A program made the position numbers and the translations under genes. The notes under the pieces are model-generated. The model made no database searches and had not been told where the DNA came from. It saw only the letters and a program-made list of their open reading frames with translations. Positions 34,110 through 42,028 of a DNA stretch of 64,000 nt are shown one piece after another. The stretch is taken from positions 1-64,000 of the forward strand of contig JAJZDX010000006.1 of NCBI GenBank assembly GCA_021805865.1. The letters run 5' to 3'. Origin of the DNA: Pseudomonadota bacterium (GTDB lineage Bacteria; Pseudomonadota; Gammaproteobacteria; Steroidobacterales; Steroidobacteraceae). Every line of letters starts with the position of its first letter. The first letter of the stretch is position 1.

Positions 34110-35753
34110 ATGAAAGCGACGCGGAGGCAGGCGCTTGGACTCCTCGGCTCTGCGGTGGCCATGCCCGCTGCCGCAGGCATGTGGCACGAAGCGCGGTATC
34201 CGGCCGAGGATTCCGGTGCGCAGTGCCGACTGGCGGTCTCGGGCTGGAAGCTCGGTTCTGAGGGACAACGGCTCGCAGATCTCGGCGACGGACGCTTTCT
34301 CAATCCCATCCTGCCGGGTGATCACCCGGACCCCGCGGTTCTGAAGGATGGCGATGATTACTACATGACGTCCACATCGCTCGACGTGTATCCGGGGCTG
34401 ACCCTGTGGCACTCCCGGGATCTGGTGAACTGGCTGCCGATCGGCGCCGCGCTGCGCTGGGCCCCGGGTCAGGTATTTGCCGTGGATCTCGTGAAGCACG
34501 CCGGGCGGTACTTTATCTACATTCCGGTCGTCCCACTGAAGTTCTCGCCGACTGCGGTCATCAGGATCTACGTCATCCATGCCGACCACATCACCGGACC
34601 CTGGAGCGAGTTGATCGACACGGGTATCGAGGGCCATATCGATCCGGAGCATGTGGTCGGCGAAGACGGCCATCGCTACCTCTTCCTGGCCGGCATCGAC
34701 CGGGTCAGGCTCAGTGCCGATGGCCTTTCGGCGGCCGGTCCCGTGCAGTCCGCGTACTCGGGATGGCGGTATCCGCGCGACTGGGTGGTCCAGGCATTTT
34801 CGCTGGAAGGTCCCAAGCTGCTGCATCGCGGCGGGTATTTTTATCTGCTGTGCGCCGAAGGAGGGACATCGGGTCCGCCCACCAGCCACATGGTGACCGT
34901 GGCCCGGTCCCGCTCGCTGTTCGGTCCCTGGGAAAACAGCCCCCACAATCCCCTCGTGCACACATACTCGGCGTCGGAGCCGTGGTGGTCACGCGGCCAT
35001 GGCAGCCTGATCGAGGGGCCGCGCGGCGACTGGTGGGTCGTGTATCACGGCTATGAGAACGGCTACCGTACGCTCGGCCGGCAGACTCTCCTCGAGCCTG
35101 TCCAATGGACCCAGCAGGGATGGCCCGTCGCAACGGGGGGCGATCTGTCGAGGCCCTTGGCCAAGCCGCGCGCAGACTCTCCTCCGTCCTCGGAATTCCG
35201 GTTGTCGGATGACTTCAGCAGACCCGCCTGGGGTACCCGCTGGCGGGTCTACCGGCCGGATTCCGCGACGTATGCCGCGGCACGGATCACCGACGGCGCC
35301 ATGGCGATCGAGGGTCACGGCGACGGGCCGCGGGACTGCTCGCCCGTCGTCGGAAGCAGCGGCGACCACGCGTACGAAGTCAGCGTGGAGATGGAGCTGG
35401 AAGGTGGCGTCGAGGGCGGACTGCTCCTTTTCTTCGATGAGCGGCTGTTTCTCGGCATGGGGTACGACGGCCGTTCCATGAGCACGTATGCCGGCGGCCG
35501 ACGCAGCTTCTGGCGGGAGCCGGTGCCGGCATCGCCGCAGCTGCGGCTCCGAATCCTGAATGACGGACAGATCGTCACGTTCTATTACGGACTGGAACCC
35601 GGTCGCTGGACCCTGCATGGGCTGCGATTCGAGGTCTCAGGATACAATGCAAACGTCGTCGAGGATCTCGCCAGCCTCCGACCCGCGCTGTTCGCCGCCC
35701 GCGGCGGGCGGGCTCGTTTCCGGAATTTCACGTACCGCGGACTCAGGGATTGA
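34110..35753 (+). CDS. GH43 glycoside hydrolase (beta-xylosidase/arabinofuranosidase type), Tat-exported
   Basis: A 547-residue five-bladed-propeller hydrolase. Signal MKATRRQALGLLGSAVAMPA is of Tat type. The catalytic base Asp is in GDHPDPAVLKDGDDYYM, the pKa-tuning Asp in GHIDPEHVVGEDG, and the acid Glu in GSLIEGPRGDWWVVYHG. A C-terminal concanavalin-like beta-sandwich (from FRLSDDFSRPAWGTRW) matches the GH43 XylB-type layout. It would release xylose or arabinose from glycosides in the periplasm. Located 66 bases behind the pair C alpha gene. Confidence 0.9.
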   Translation: MKATRRQALGLLGSAVAMPAAAGMWHEARYPAEDSGAQCRLAVSGWKLGSEGQRLADLGDGRFLNPILPGDHPDPAVLKDGDDYYMTSTSLDVYPGLTLWHSRDLVNWLPIGAALRWAPGQVFAVDLVKHAGRYFIYIPVVPLKFSPTAVIRIYVIHADHITGPWSELIDTGIEGHIDPEHVVGEDGHRYLFLAGIDRVRLSADGLSAAGPVQSAYSGWRYPRDWVVQAFSLEGPKLLHRGGYFYLLCAEGGTSGPPTSHMVTVARSRSLFGPWENSPHNPLVHTYSASEPWWSRGHGSLIEGPRGDWWVVYHGYENGYRTLGRQTLLEPVQWTQQGWPVATGGDLSRPLAKPRADSPPSSEFRLSDDFSRPAWGTRWRVYRPDSATYAAARITDGAMAIEGHGDGPRDCSPVVGSSGDHAYEVSVEMELEGGVEGGLLLFFDERLFLGMGYDGRSMSTYAGGRRSFWREPVPASPQLRLRILNDGQIVTFYYGLEPGRWTLHGLRFEVSGYNANVVEDLASLRPALFAARGGRARFRNFTYRGLRD

Positions 35754-35949
35754 GCGTCGTGGGCCGAGGCCACGGCGATGGATGACGGGACGGGGAAACA
35801 CGGGTCGCAGCGCCCTGATCCGAAGGTCCCGGGAGGCCATGAGATATGAGCGGTGATTCGACCAGGGATGGACGCCCCTGTGGCTTCGGGTGAATGGTCG
35901 CGATGCGGCAGAATGACCACGACACACCGGTGAGGCGCAGATCCGAATC

Positions 35950-36951
35950 ATGAAGACCACCCGACGCACGGTGCTGAATCTGGGGCTTGGAATCGCGGCA
36001 GGCAGTGTCGTGCCGGGTGAAGGCCGTCCCGTGTCTGCGGCGGAGCCGACAGCGGACCCGGTACGGCCGCCCACCCGGTCGATACCGCAACAGAAGCGCG
36101 CCAGAATCATCGTGGACAACGACATCGCGGGCGATCCGGACGGACTCGTCGCGCTCGCGCATCAGCTGCTCAACCCGACGACCCAGGTCTCCCTGGTGAC
36201 CTCCTTGCCGTTGAACCGGCGGTTCGAGAGTCCCACGCTGGTCGGCCGCAGCGCGGCAGTGGGTGGGGCACTCGCGCGGCATCTGCTCGGACTCGTCCAC
36301 CAGGAATCCATTCCCGTGATGGCAGGTCCGGAGACCATTCCTGCGCATCAGGGTTCGGGCTCGCAGGCGGCTCGCGCGATCGTCCGAGAGGCGCTGCGAC
36401 AGGACTCATTGCCGCTCATCTACACCTGCGGCGGGCCATTGACCAACCTGGCGGCCGCCTTGCGCGAGGAACCGGGGATCGCCGAGCGCATGACGGTGAT
36501 CTGGATCGGCGGCGGCGCCTATCCGTCAGGCGGCTGGGAATACAATTTGATGACAGACGTCGCGGCGGCGCGCTTCGTGATCGAGCGGTCACGCGTCCCC
36601 CTGTGGCAGGTGCCGCTCAACGCCTACCGGCAAATGCAGTACTCCATTGCACGCATGAACGCCGTGATGCGCGCGGGACCAGAAGTCGCCCGTTGGCTGT
36701 ATGAGCGCTTTGTTCACCCGCCGGCGTGGGCGAAAATCGGTGGTACCTGGCCGTTCGGCGACAGCCCGCTCGTGCTGCTGACCGCGCTGTCGTCCGAAAG
36801 CAGCGCGTATGCCGAGCATCCGGCGAGAGCGATTCTGAATGACGGACGCTACGGCAGTGAAATTGCGGGGCGGAGTCTGCGTGTCTACGCAACTGTAGAC
36901 GCCAGACTGACGTTTGAAGACATGGAAGCGCTGTTTGCCCTGCAGCATTGA
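35950..36951 (+). CDS. Nucleoside-hydrolase-like exported protein
   Basis: A 333-residue protein with a Tat signal (MKTTRRTVLNLGLGIAAGSV). It carries the IUNH-type calcium motif as VDNDIAGDPDGLVALAHQLL; the usual closing DD is DPDG, so one ligand differs. Later motifs are YTCGGPLTNLAAALREEP and EYNLMTDVAAARFVIERS, equivalent to the TNxAxA and N-x-DP-A regions. In this exported subgroup the substrate need not be a nucleoside; N- or C-linked ribosides or other glycosides are possible. It lies 196 bases after the GH43 gene. No downstream partner remains because the next DNA is degenerate. Confidence 0.78.
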   Translation: MKTTRRTVLNLGLGIAAGSVVPGEGRPVSAAEPTADPVRPPTRSIPQQKRARIIVDNDIAGDPDGLVALAHQLLNPTTQVSLVTSLPLNRRFESPTLVGRSAAVGGALARHLLGLVHQESIPVMAGPETIPAHQGSGSQAARAIVREALRQDSLPLIYTCGGPLTNLAAALREEPGIAERMTVIWIGGGAYPSGGWEYNLMTDVAAARFVIERSRVPLWQVPLNAYRQMQYSIARMNAVMRAGPEVARWLYERFVHPPAWAKIGGTWPFGDSPLVLLTALSSESSAYAEHPARAILNDGRYGSEIAGRSLRVYATVDARLTFEDMEALFALQH

Positions 36952-37324
36952 GGCAGAACCGGAGTCCGCCGAACCTCCATGCCCTGAAGCCACACCGGCG
37001 GCCGAAAGAGTGACCGCGCAAGCGGCCGCCCAGAACCGGCCTGAAACCGTCGATCCGGGCAGCGCGGCCCATGCTGGCCCAAAAGACCCGGACCGCCCCC
37101 ACCGCACAGCGGGTGACGGGCCAGCCCAGGCGCCGTCGGCCCGACAGGGGCTGCATCCATTCTAAGCACCTGCTTCTCATCGGTCCCTCAGAATCCGTTT
37201 GATTTTTAGAATACGAGTTTTTATTTTTGGATTTTCCCGGTACGTGTTCGAGCCGCCGCGGCCGGGCCGACGGCCGGTCAGGGAGGAGCGGGTGATGCCG
37301 GCCGTCGCTCAGGTGTAGCGGATT
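36952..37324. other. Gene-free, partly AT-rich stretch, 373 bp
   Basis: No gene is recognised. At 37203-37230 the AT-rich TTTTTAGAATACGAGTTTTT contains a TAGA half-site with N8 but a decayed second half, so it may be a dead copy of the TAGA-N8-TCTA operator in front of the MFS relic. Confidence 0.35.
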
Positions 37325-37880
37325 TCCGGGAGCTTCGGGCTGGCAACTCTGCTGGCATCGGTGTTTTTCTTCGCCTGCGTCATCCAAGGGGCGATCGCGT
37401 TCAAAGCGATAGGCGTGGCTTCGCCGCAGCGTATCGGGGGTGCTCCTGGGGATCGCGAACCTCGGTTCGCCGGCAGGGGGAATCGTGTTCGCAGTGCCCA
37501 GAAAAACCGCGCCGAAACGGCTCGCCAGCGTTGTCTTCGTGATGATCGGAGCCGGGCTGCTGCTCATGGGACTGGCGCGCACCGGGGTTGGGATGACCTG
37601 CGCGATGTTCGTTGCGGAGATCGGCGCGGGGATGCTGGTTGCGACGTTCATTCCGTGGGCGCACAGCGTGCTGCCCGCAGATTTGCGCGGCAGAGGCATG
37701 GGGCTGTGGTGTTCGTGCTTCTACCTGGGAGAATTCCTTGCACCGGTGGCTTTCGCGGCAGCCCGGGCGGCGAAGGGACGGGCGCTGGGCGCATTCACGC
37801 TCCTTGGGGCGGCCTCGATGGTCTGCGGGGTGGGCGTGCTCCTTTCAGCCGGACGCTGGTCTGCCGCTTTGAGCGGTTGA
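37325..37880 (+). pseudogene. Truncated and frameshifted MFS transporter relic
   Basis: The C-terminal half of an MFS carrier. One frame gives FGLATLLASVFFFACVIQG and SPQRIG; the reading then jumps frame near 37437 to LLGIANLGSPAGGIVFAV, RLASVVFVMIGAGLLLMGL, LPADLRGRGMGLWCSCFY and FTLLGAASMVCGVGVLL, ending at 37880. The N-terminal six helices are absent. The RGRGMGLW loop resembles RGRGMGLFMTSFF of the intact carrier at 38611-39855, so this is a decayed relative. An open frame from a GTG at 37440 could still make a 146-residue membrane fragment, but this is unlikely to transport anything. Confidence 0.7.
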
Positions 37881-37969
37881 TGCCGAGAGCGGCCGCTTCG
37901 GGGATGCAGAGCAGACTGCGGCGAATGCGGTGCGCAGGCGGCCAGGATGTGAGGGCTTCCTCAGGTCTC

Positions 37970-38560
37970 TCATGCCCAGTGGGGTTCGTTTCCGGGCTTC
38001 CACTTCATGCTACATCCCATGCTGGGTAATTGGATCTGCGGCGCCGTCATTCCCGCGAGCAGACGATGGGCGGCATTGCGCAGGTCTTCGCCGGTCATCC
38101 CCACCCGGATGGCCTGGGTATGCGCCGTCTGCGGACGGCTGCCATCGAACTGGCCGCGGTAAAAGAGGCGTCCTCGCGCGTCGTATAGAAAAAGATCGGG
38201 CGTACAGGCGGCGCCAAAGTCCTTTGCGACGGATTGCGAGGCATCGTAGAGGTACGGAAAGTGAAATGCGTGCCGGGCGGCGAACTGCGCCATATGTTGC
38301 GGGTCGTCCTCGGGATGCGCCCCGATGTCGCTGGAGCTGATCGCGACCGTACCGATGCCTCTGGGTGCATGGTCATTCGCGAACGCGACGAGTCCGTCGA
38401 CGATGTGCTGCACGAACGGACAGTGATTGCAGATGAACGCTACCAGCAGTCCCTGCCTGCCCTGCACGTCCGGCAAGCGAACCCGATGTCCGCTCGGGTC
38501 CGGCAGATCGAACTCGGGCGCGGCTTGACCGAGATCTATCATCAGGGATTGCCATCTCAT
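37970..38560 (-). CDS. Thioredoxin-fold (redoxin/AhpC-TSA-like) protein
   Basis: A 196-residue redoxin-domain protein. The thioredoxin motif is Cys44-Asn-His-Cys47 (FICNHCPFVQ), preceded by GQAAPEFDLPDPSG, and the cis-Pro region is ACTPDLFLYDARG. It belongs to the group of cytoplasmic redoxins with a CxHC centre and 180-200 residues. The ATG at 38560 gives the normal N-terminus; 38542 is an alternative. It lies 50 bases behind the MFS gene on the same strand, so it may be cotranscribed, but no functional link is obvious. Peroxide or disulfide reduction is the family role. Confidence 0.85.
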   Translation of the reverse strand: MRWQSLMIDLGQAAPEFDLPDPSGHRVRLPDVQGRQGLLVAFICNHCPFVQHIVDGLVAFANDHAPRGIGTVAISSSDIGAHPEDDPQHMAQFAARHAFHFPYLYDASQSVAKDFGAACTPDLFLYDARGRLFYRGQFDGSRPQTAHTQAIRVGMTGEDLRNAAHRLLAGMTAPQIQLPSMGCSMKWKPGNEPHWA

Positions 38561-38610
38561 CGGGCTTCTCCCGTGTCGGTATTTCCGGGACTCGATTGAT
38601 TCGCAGGGGC

Positions 38611-39855
38611 TCAGCTGCTGTGGGCGGGCGCGGGCAGCGCCCGAGCCCTCACAGCGGTGACGACCGTCAGAACCGCGCTGAGCCCGCCGACGATGACCAG
38701 CGCGGCAAGCACACTGTTCCCTTGTGACCGGCTGATCAGGGTCAGAACCGGCGGGGCGAGAAACTGCGCCGAGAAGAAGCTGGTCATAAACAGCCCCATG
38801 CCTCGGCCGCGGAATGACGGATCGAGCTTGCCGAGTGCCCAGCCGACGTACGTCGGGATGAACATGCCGTTGGCGGCCTGGGAGACCAGGGAAAACGGCA
38901 AGGCCATCAGATAGCCGTGTGAAAGTCCGATGCCGATGTAGCCGAATGCGTAGCAGAAGAAGATCAGACCGATGTTGAATGTAACGCTGCGTCCCTTCTG
39001 CTGGTGTATGTACCACCCGCCCAGGATGACCCCGATGCTTGCCACCGTGGTGATGATGCTGAGGGCGAACGGCGTGTGGACACCGAGGTTCGCGAAAAAC
39101 ACGCCGAGCTCGATCTGGAAGTAGTAGAAGAGACCCGCGAAGAGCGACAGACCGTAGATAGGCAGCATGGTGCGCCACTGGAACCTGGCCGCAGGAGCGC
39201 TGACCGAACCGCCCTCGCGCGGTTCAGGCTGGGGCCTCGGTTCCCAGGTAAACAGCAGCAGCCAGACGAAGACGACGCAGCCCATCAGATTCAGCAGAAA
39301 CGGCGCATGCCAGCTGATGCCGCCGAGCAGACCCCCGGAGAGCATGATGATCGTGGCGAGGATCGAGCCCACGCTCGCCTGAACGCCGAGCCAGCGCTTG
39401 CGCGGCTCCGGTGGGAAATAATCTCCGAGCAGCGCGTTGCCGCAGGTCATGATGAACGCCTCGGCCGCGCCGGCCACGAACAACGAAGCGAGGACCGCGT
39501 ACAGCGAGTCGAGCAGAACGGGCAGCGTTGCGAATACGCCAAAGACCAGGCTGGCGATGACCAGCAAGCGCCGCCGGCCGAGTCGATCGGCAATGATGCC
39601 GCTCACCGGCGCGAGAAGCGCGATCAGCACCGAGGGAATCGTGATGATCGCCGGCACCAGGAAATCGGCATGGGGGACCGCCGCAAAGTGTCGCAGCAAT
39701 TGCGGCAGATTCGGCAGCAGCGAGATCAACGGGGTGACCGGCAGCGTCATGGCGAGGATGAGGCCGAACGCCTGTACCGCACCCGCGGTGCGCGCTTGAT
39801 CCGTGTGCTTCTGCAAGTCATACCCCCAGGAACGGGGCCGCCGCGAACGCGGCAA
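38611..39855 (-). CDS. MFS transporter (paralogue of the 1301-2509 carrier)
   Basis: Twelve-helix carrier of 414 residues. Landmarks: PLISLLPNLPQLLRHFAAV at the first loop, GIIADRLGRRRLLVIA after helix 2, GDYFPPEPRKRWLGVQASVG, and RGRGMGLFMTSFFSAQFLAPPV near the end. The start is a TTG at 39855 behind AGCGGAGAGG; a second TTG 13 codons later is possible. Operator site 4 (39873-39892) sits just upstream. Its twin next to deglycosidase pairs A/B and the decayed copy at 37325 suggest each deglycosidase module came with its own carrier. Confidence 0.87.
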   Translation of the reverse strand: MPRSRRPRSWGYDLQKHTDQARTAGAVQAFGLILAMTLPVTPLISLLPNLPQLLRHFAAVPHADFLVPAIITIPSVLIALLAPVSGIIADRLGRRRLLVIASLVFGVFATLPVLLDSLYAVLASLFVAGAAEAFIMTCGNALLGDYFPPEPRKRWLGVQASVGSILATIIMLSGGLLGGISWHAPFLLNLMGCVVFVWLLLFTWEPRPQPEPREGGSVSAPAARFQWRTMLPIYGLSLFAGLFYYFQIELGVFFANLGVHTPFALSIITTVASIGVILGGWYIHQQKGRSVTFNIGLIFFCYAFGYIGIGLSHGYLMALPFSLVSQAANGMFIPTYVGWALGKLDPSFRGRGMGLFMTSFFSAQFLAPPVLTLISRSQGNSVLAALVIVGGLSAVLTVVTAVRARALPAPAHSS

Positions 39856-39872
39856 CCTCTCCGCTACTCTAT

Positions 39873-39892
39873 AATAGAATCAAGCTTCCAAT
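39873..39892. promoter_or_regulatory. Operator of the TAGA-N8-TCTA family, site 4
   Basis: AATAGA at 39873-39878 and TCCAAT at 39887-39892 with an 8-base spacer; one base off the palindrome (TCCA for TCTA). It is 18 bases before the TTG start of the MFS gene. Site 5 before the LLM operon shows the identical AATAGA-N8-TCCAA variant. Confidence 0.55.
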
Positions 39893-40099
39893 CAACGAGT
39901 TCCGGATCTCGGGAACTTGGCCGCGGGTCACGCGACTGGAGCCGGGGCAGCAGCGGCTGCCGGGGCAGGGAGTGGCATCCGGCACGGGGCTGAGGCATGG
40001 TGGAGTTTTCGCCGTGCGCCGTTTCCACGGCGCTACGCGGACCGTCAGGCACCGGCTCGTGGAAGAATTGACGGATTTTCGCCGCCGGTCTATATTGAA

Positions 40100-40119
40100 T
40101 TTAGAGTGATGATTCTAAA
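40100..40119. promoter_or_regulatory. Operator of the TAGA-N8-TCTA family, site 3
   Basis: TTTAGAGTGATGATTCTAAA: a perfect 6-bp dyad with an 8-base spacer, the best-conserved example together with site 6. It lies 161 bases before the ThuA gene, with a TATATTGAAT promoter-like stretch next to it, and faces the divergent MFS operon whose own site is 208 bases away. Confidence 0.7.
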
Positions 40120-40280
40120 CCGTCGCGGGGATCCGTCGGAGAACAGGCATCCGCCGCCCCATCAGTTACCCCGGGGTCGTGCCCTGCGTGGGTGCGTAGA
40201 GGCGCGCGAGCGGGCCGTACTGGCCTGCGTATCGTTCGCGCCGGGGCCGGGCCCTGAGCGGCTCGTTTGCAGGGGGATGT

Positions 40281-41180
40281 ATGAAGAGTAAACAGGCCGT
40301 GCCATCCGCGTACGTGATGCCTACCACGGTGCAGGTGATCCGCCCGCCCCTTCGGCCCGGTAGTCGGCCGATCAATGCATTGATCATCACGGGCCGGAAC
40401 AGCTTCGAGCACGATTGGAAGGGAACCACCAATGAGCTGCGCAACATGCTCGAGGACTCGGGACGGTTCACGGTGCGCGTGACCGAGGAGTTCCGCGGCG
40501 CCACGCAGCAGACGCTGGCTCCGTACGATGTGGTGCTGCTGAATTATTGCGGCCGATGGTTCTACGACGAGCCTGCCGAAGAGCGCTGGGGCAGGCGTGC
40601 CGAGGCGGCCCTGTTCAATTTCGTCCGCCAGGGCAAGGGAATCGTCGTCTATCACCCCACGTTCATCATGGGTGCGCCGGATTGGCCGCAATTCGAGCAA
40701 CTGGCCGGCGCCGCGCTGCGTCTGACGCCGACGCCGAGCCGCCGGGCGCCGCTCGATGCTTTTCGCCTCCACGTCGTCGATCGCCGGAATCCAATCACCA
40801 GGGGCATGCGGGAGTACCTCTGGACGTTCATGGACGACATGTACACGAACCTCCGCTGGAACCGTAAAACCAAGGATGTCTGCGTCCTGGTCACCGGCTA
40901 CGACGATGCGGCCGCATATGCGCCGGCGCTCGCCGGTCCGAAGTTTCCCCCGGACCAATTCAGCCCGGAGCGTCTGGCGCGGATGTCGGGGATGAACCAG
41001 GAACATCCGTTGGTGTGGACCTCCCGTTACGGGAAGGGACGGGTCTACAGCTTCACGCTCGGCCACGGCCCCGACACGCTCCGCTATGACGCCCTCATCA
41101 GCCTGCTGGTGCGCGGCGCGGAGTGGGCGGCGACGGGCCGGGTCACGATTCCGCTGAAAGATAAAGTGCTGGAATTTTAG
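40281..41180 (+). CDS. ThuA-like (trehalose utilisation family) protein
   Basis: A 299-residue protein of the ThuA/class-I-glutamine-amidotransferase-like fold. Landmarks are NALIITGRNSFEHDWKGTTN near the start, YDVVLLNYCGRWF, FVRQGKGIVVYHPTFI and the late ENPLVWTSRYGKGRVYSFTLGHG-type ending (here QEHPLVWTSRYGKGR). An AGGGGG ribosome site precedes ATG 40281. ThuA proteins go with 3-keto-sugar metabolism: thuAB encode formation or processing of 3-ketotrehalose in rhizobia. It heads an operon with a TIM-barrel isomerase (26 bases) and fbiC (54 bases), which places F420 synthesis beside keto-sugar genes. Confidence 0.85.
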   Translation: MKSKQAVPSAYVMPTTVQVIRPPLRPGSRPINALIITGRNSFEHDWKGTTNELRNMLEDSGRFTVRVTEEFRGATQQTLAPYDVVLLNYCGRWFYDEPAEERWGRRAEAALFNFVRQGKGIVVYHPTFIMGAPDWPQFEQLAGAALRLTPTPSRRAPLDAFRLHVVDRRNPITRGMREYLWTFMDDMYTNLRWNRKTKDVCVLVTGYDDAAAYAPALAGPKFPPDQFSPERLARMSGMNQEHPLVWTSRYGKGRVYSFTLGHGPDTLRYDALISLLVRGAEWAATGRVTIPLKDKVLEF

Positions 41181-41206
41181 GGTACGCACACCCGGGAGTA
41201 GAGAAA

Positions 41207-41974
41207 ATGCTGCTATCACCCTGCATCGAGTGGCTGTTCAAGGCCGAACATCCCGACTTCTGCGCGCGGATTCGCGCCGCCCGTGCCGCCGGGTTCGAGG
41301 CGGTCGAATTTCACATGTGGCGGGACAAGGCGCTGAGGGACATCGAGAGCACTCTGGCCGAAACGAACGTCGCCCTGACGAGCTTCCTGGTCGAGCCACG
41401 CGTAACGCTGACCGACCCGGCGGCCGACGCGGCGACGCTGACGGCCGTTCGCGACAGTCTGCCGATCGCCAAACGCCTGCAGTCCCCGGCGTTGGTGCTT
41501 GCCTCGGGACCGACGATCGCGGGCCGCAGTCGTCCGGAACAGCACTCGGCCATGGTTTCCGTGCTGAAGAAATGCGCGCCGTTGGCGGAAGACGCCGGTG
41601 TGACATTGCTGGTTGAACCGGTGAATACGCGCGTGGATCATCCCGGCGTGTTTCTTGATCTGACGCCCGAAGGGCTCGACATGATCGAGGAAGTCGCCAG
41701 CCCGCGCGTGCGCCTGCTGTACGACATGTATCACTCGACGTGCATGGGCGAGAATCCCGAAGAAGTACTCGCCAACCGCATGCACCTCGTGGGTCATGTC
41801 CAGGTCGCGGACGCGCCCGGCCGGCACGAGCCGGGCAGCGGCGCGATCGACTGGAAACGCTACATGGGCGTGCTGCAGGCGAAGGGATATCGGGGAGGCA
41901 TCGGCATGGAGTATCGTCCTTCCGGGGACTCGCTGCAGTCTCTGCGGCGCGCGCGCGAAGTCCTGGGTGGCTGA
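41207..41974 (+). CDS. Hydroxypyruvate isomerase-like TIM barrel
   Basis: A 255-residue short TIM barrel of the Hyi/Otn type. Metal and acid residues are Glu in LLVEPVNTRVDHPG, Asp in RLLYDMYHSTCMGEN, His in HVQVADAPGRHEPGSG and Glu in GIGMEYRPSGD. The APGRHEPGSG-D loop is diagnostic of hydroxypyruvate isomerase and 2-oxo-tetronate isomerase families. It follows the ThuA gene by 26 bases and precedes fbiC, with a partial operator-like CAGT-N8-TCTA across the junction. The substrate could be a keto-sugar or keto-acid released by the cluster. Confidence 0.87.
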   Translation: MLLSPCIEWLFKAEHPDFCARIRAARAAGFEAVEFHMWRDKALRDIESTLAETNVALTSFLVEPRVTLTDPAADAATLTAVRDSLPIAKRLQSPALVLASGPTIAGRSRPEQHSAMVSVLKKCAPLAEDAGVTLLVEPVNTRVDHPGVFLDLTPEGLDMIEEVASPRVRLLYDMYHSTCMGENPEEVLANRMHLVGHVQVADAPGRHEPGSGAIDWKRYMGVLQAKGYRGGIGMEYRPSGDSLQSLRRAREVLGG

Positions 41975-42028
41975 GCGCTCCGGCCGGCAGGCGACGCGGT
42001 GTTCGGTGGATCGCAGTGAGAAAATTCT

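Noticed and set aside
38561-39178. Long N-terminal extension of the redoxin frame
   Set aside because: It is an alternative frame of the MFS gene. The redoxin fold begins at 38560.
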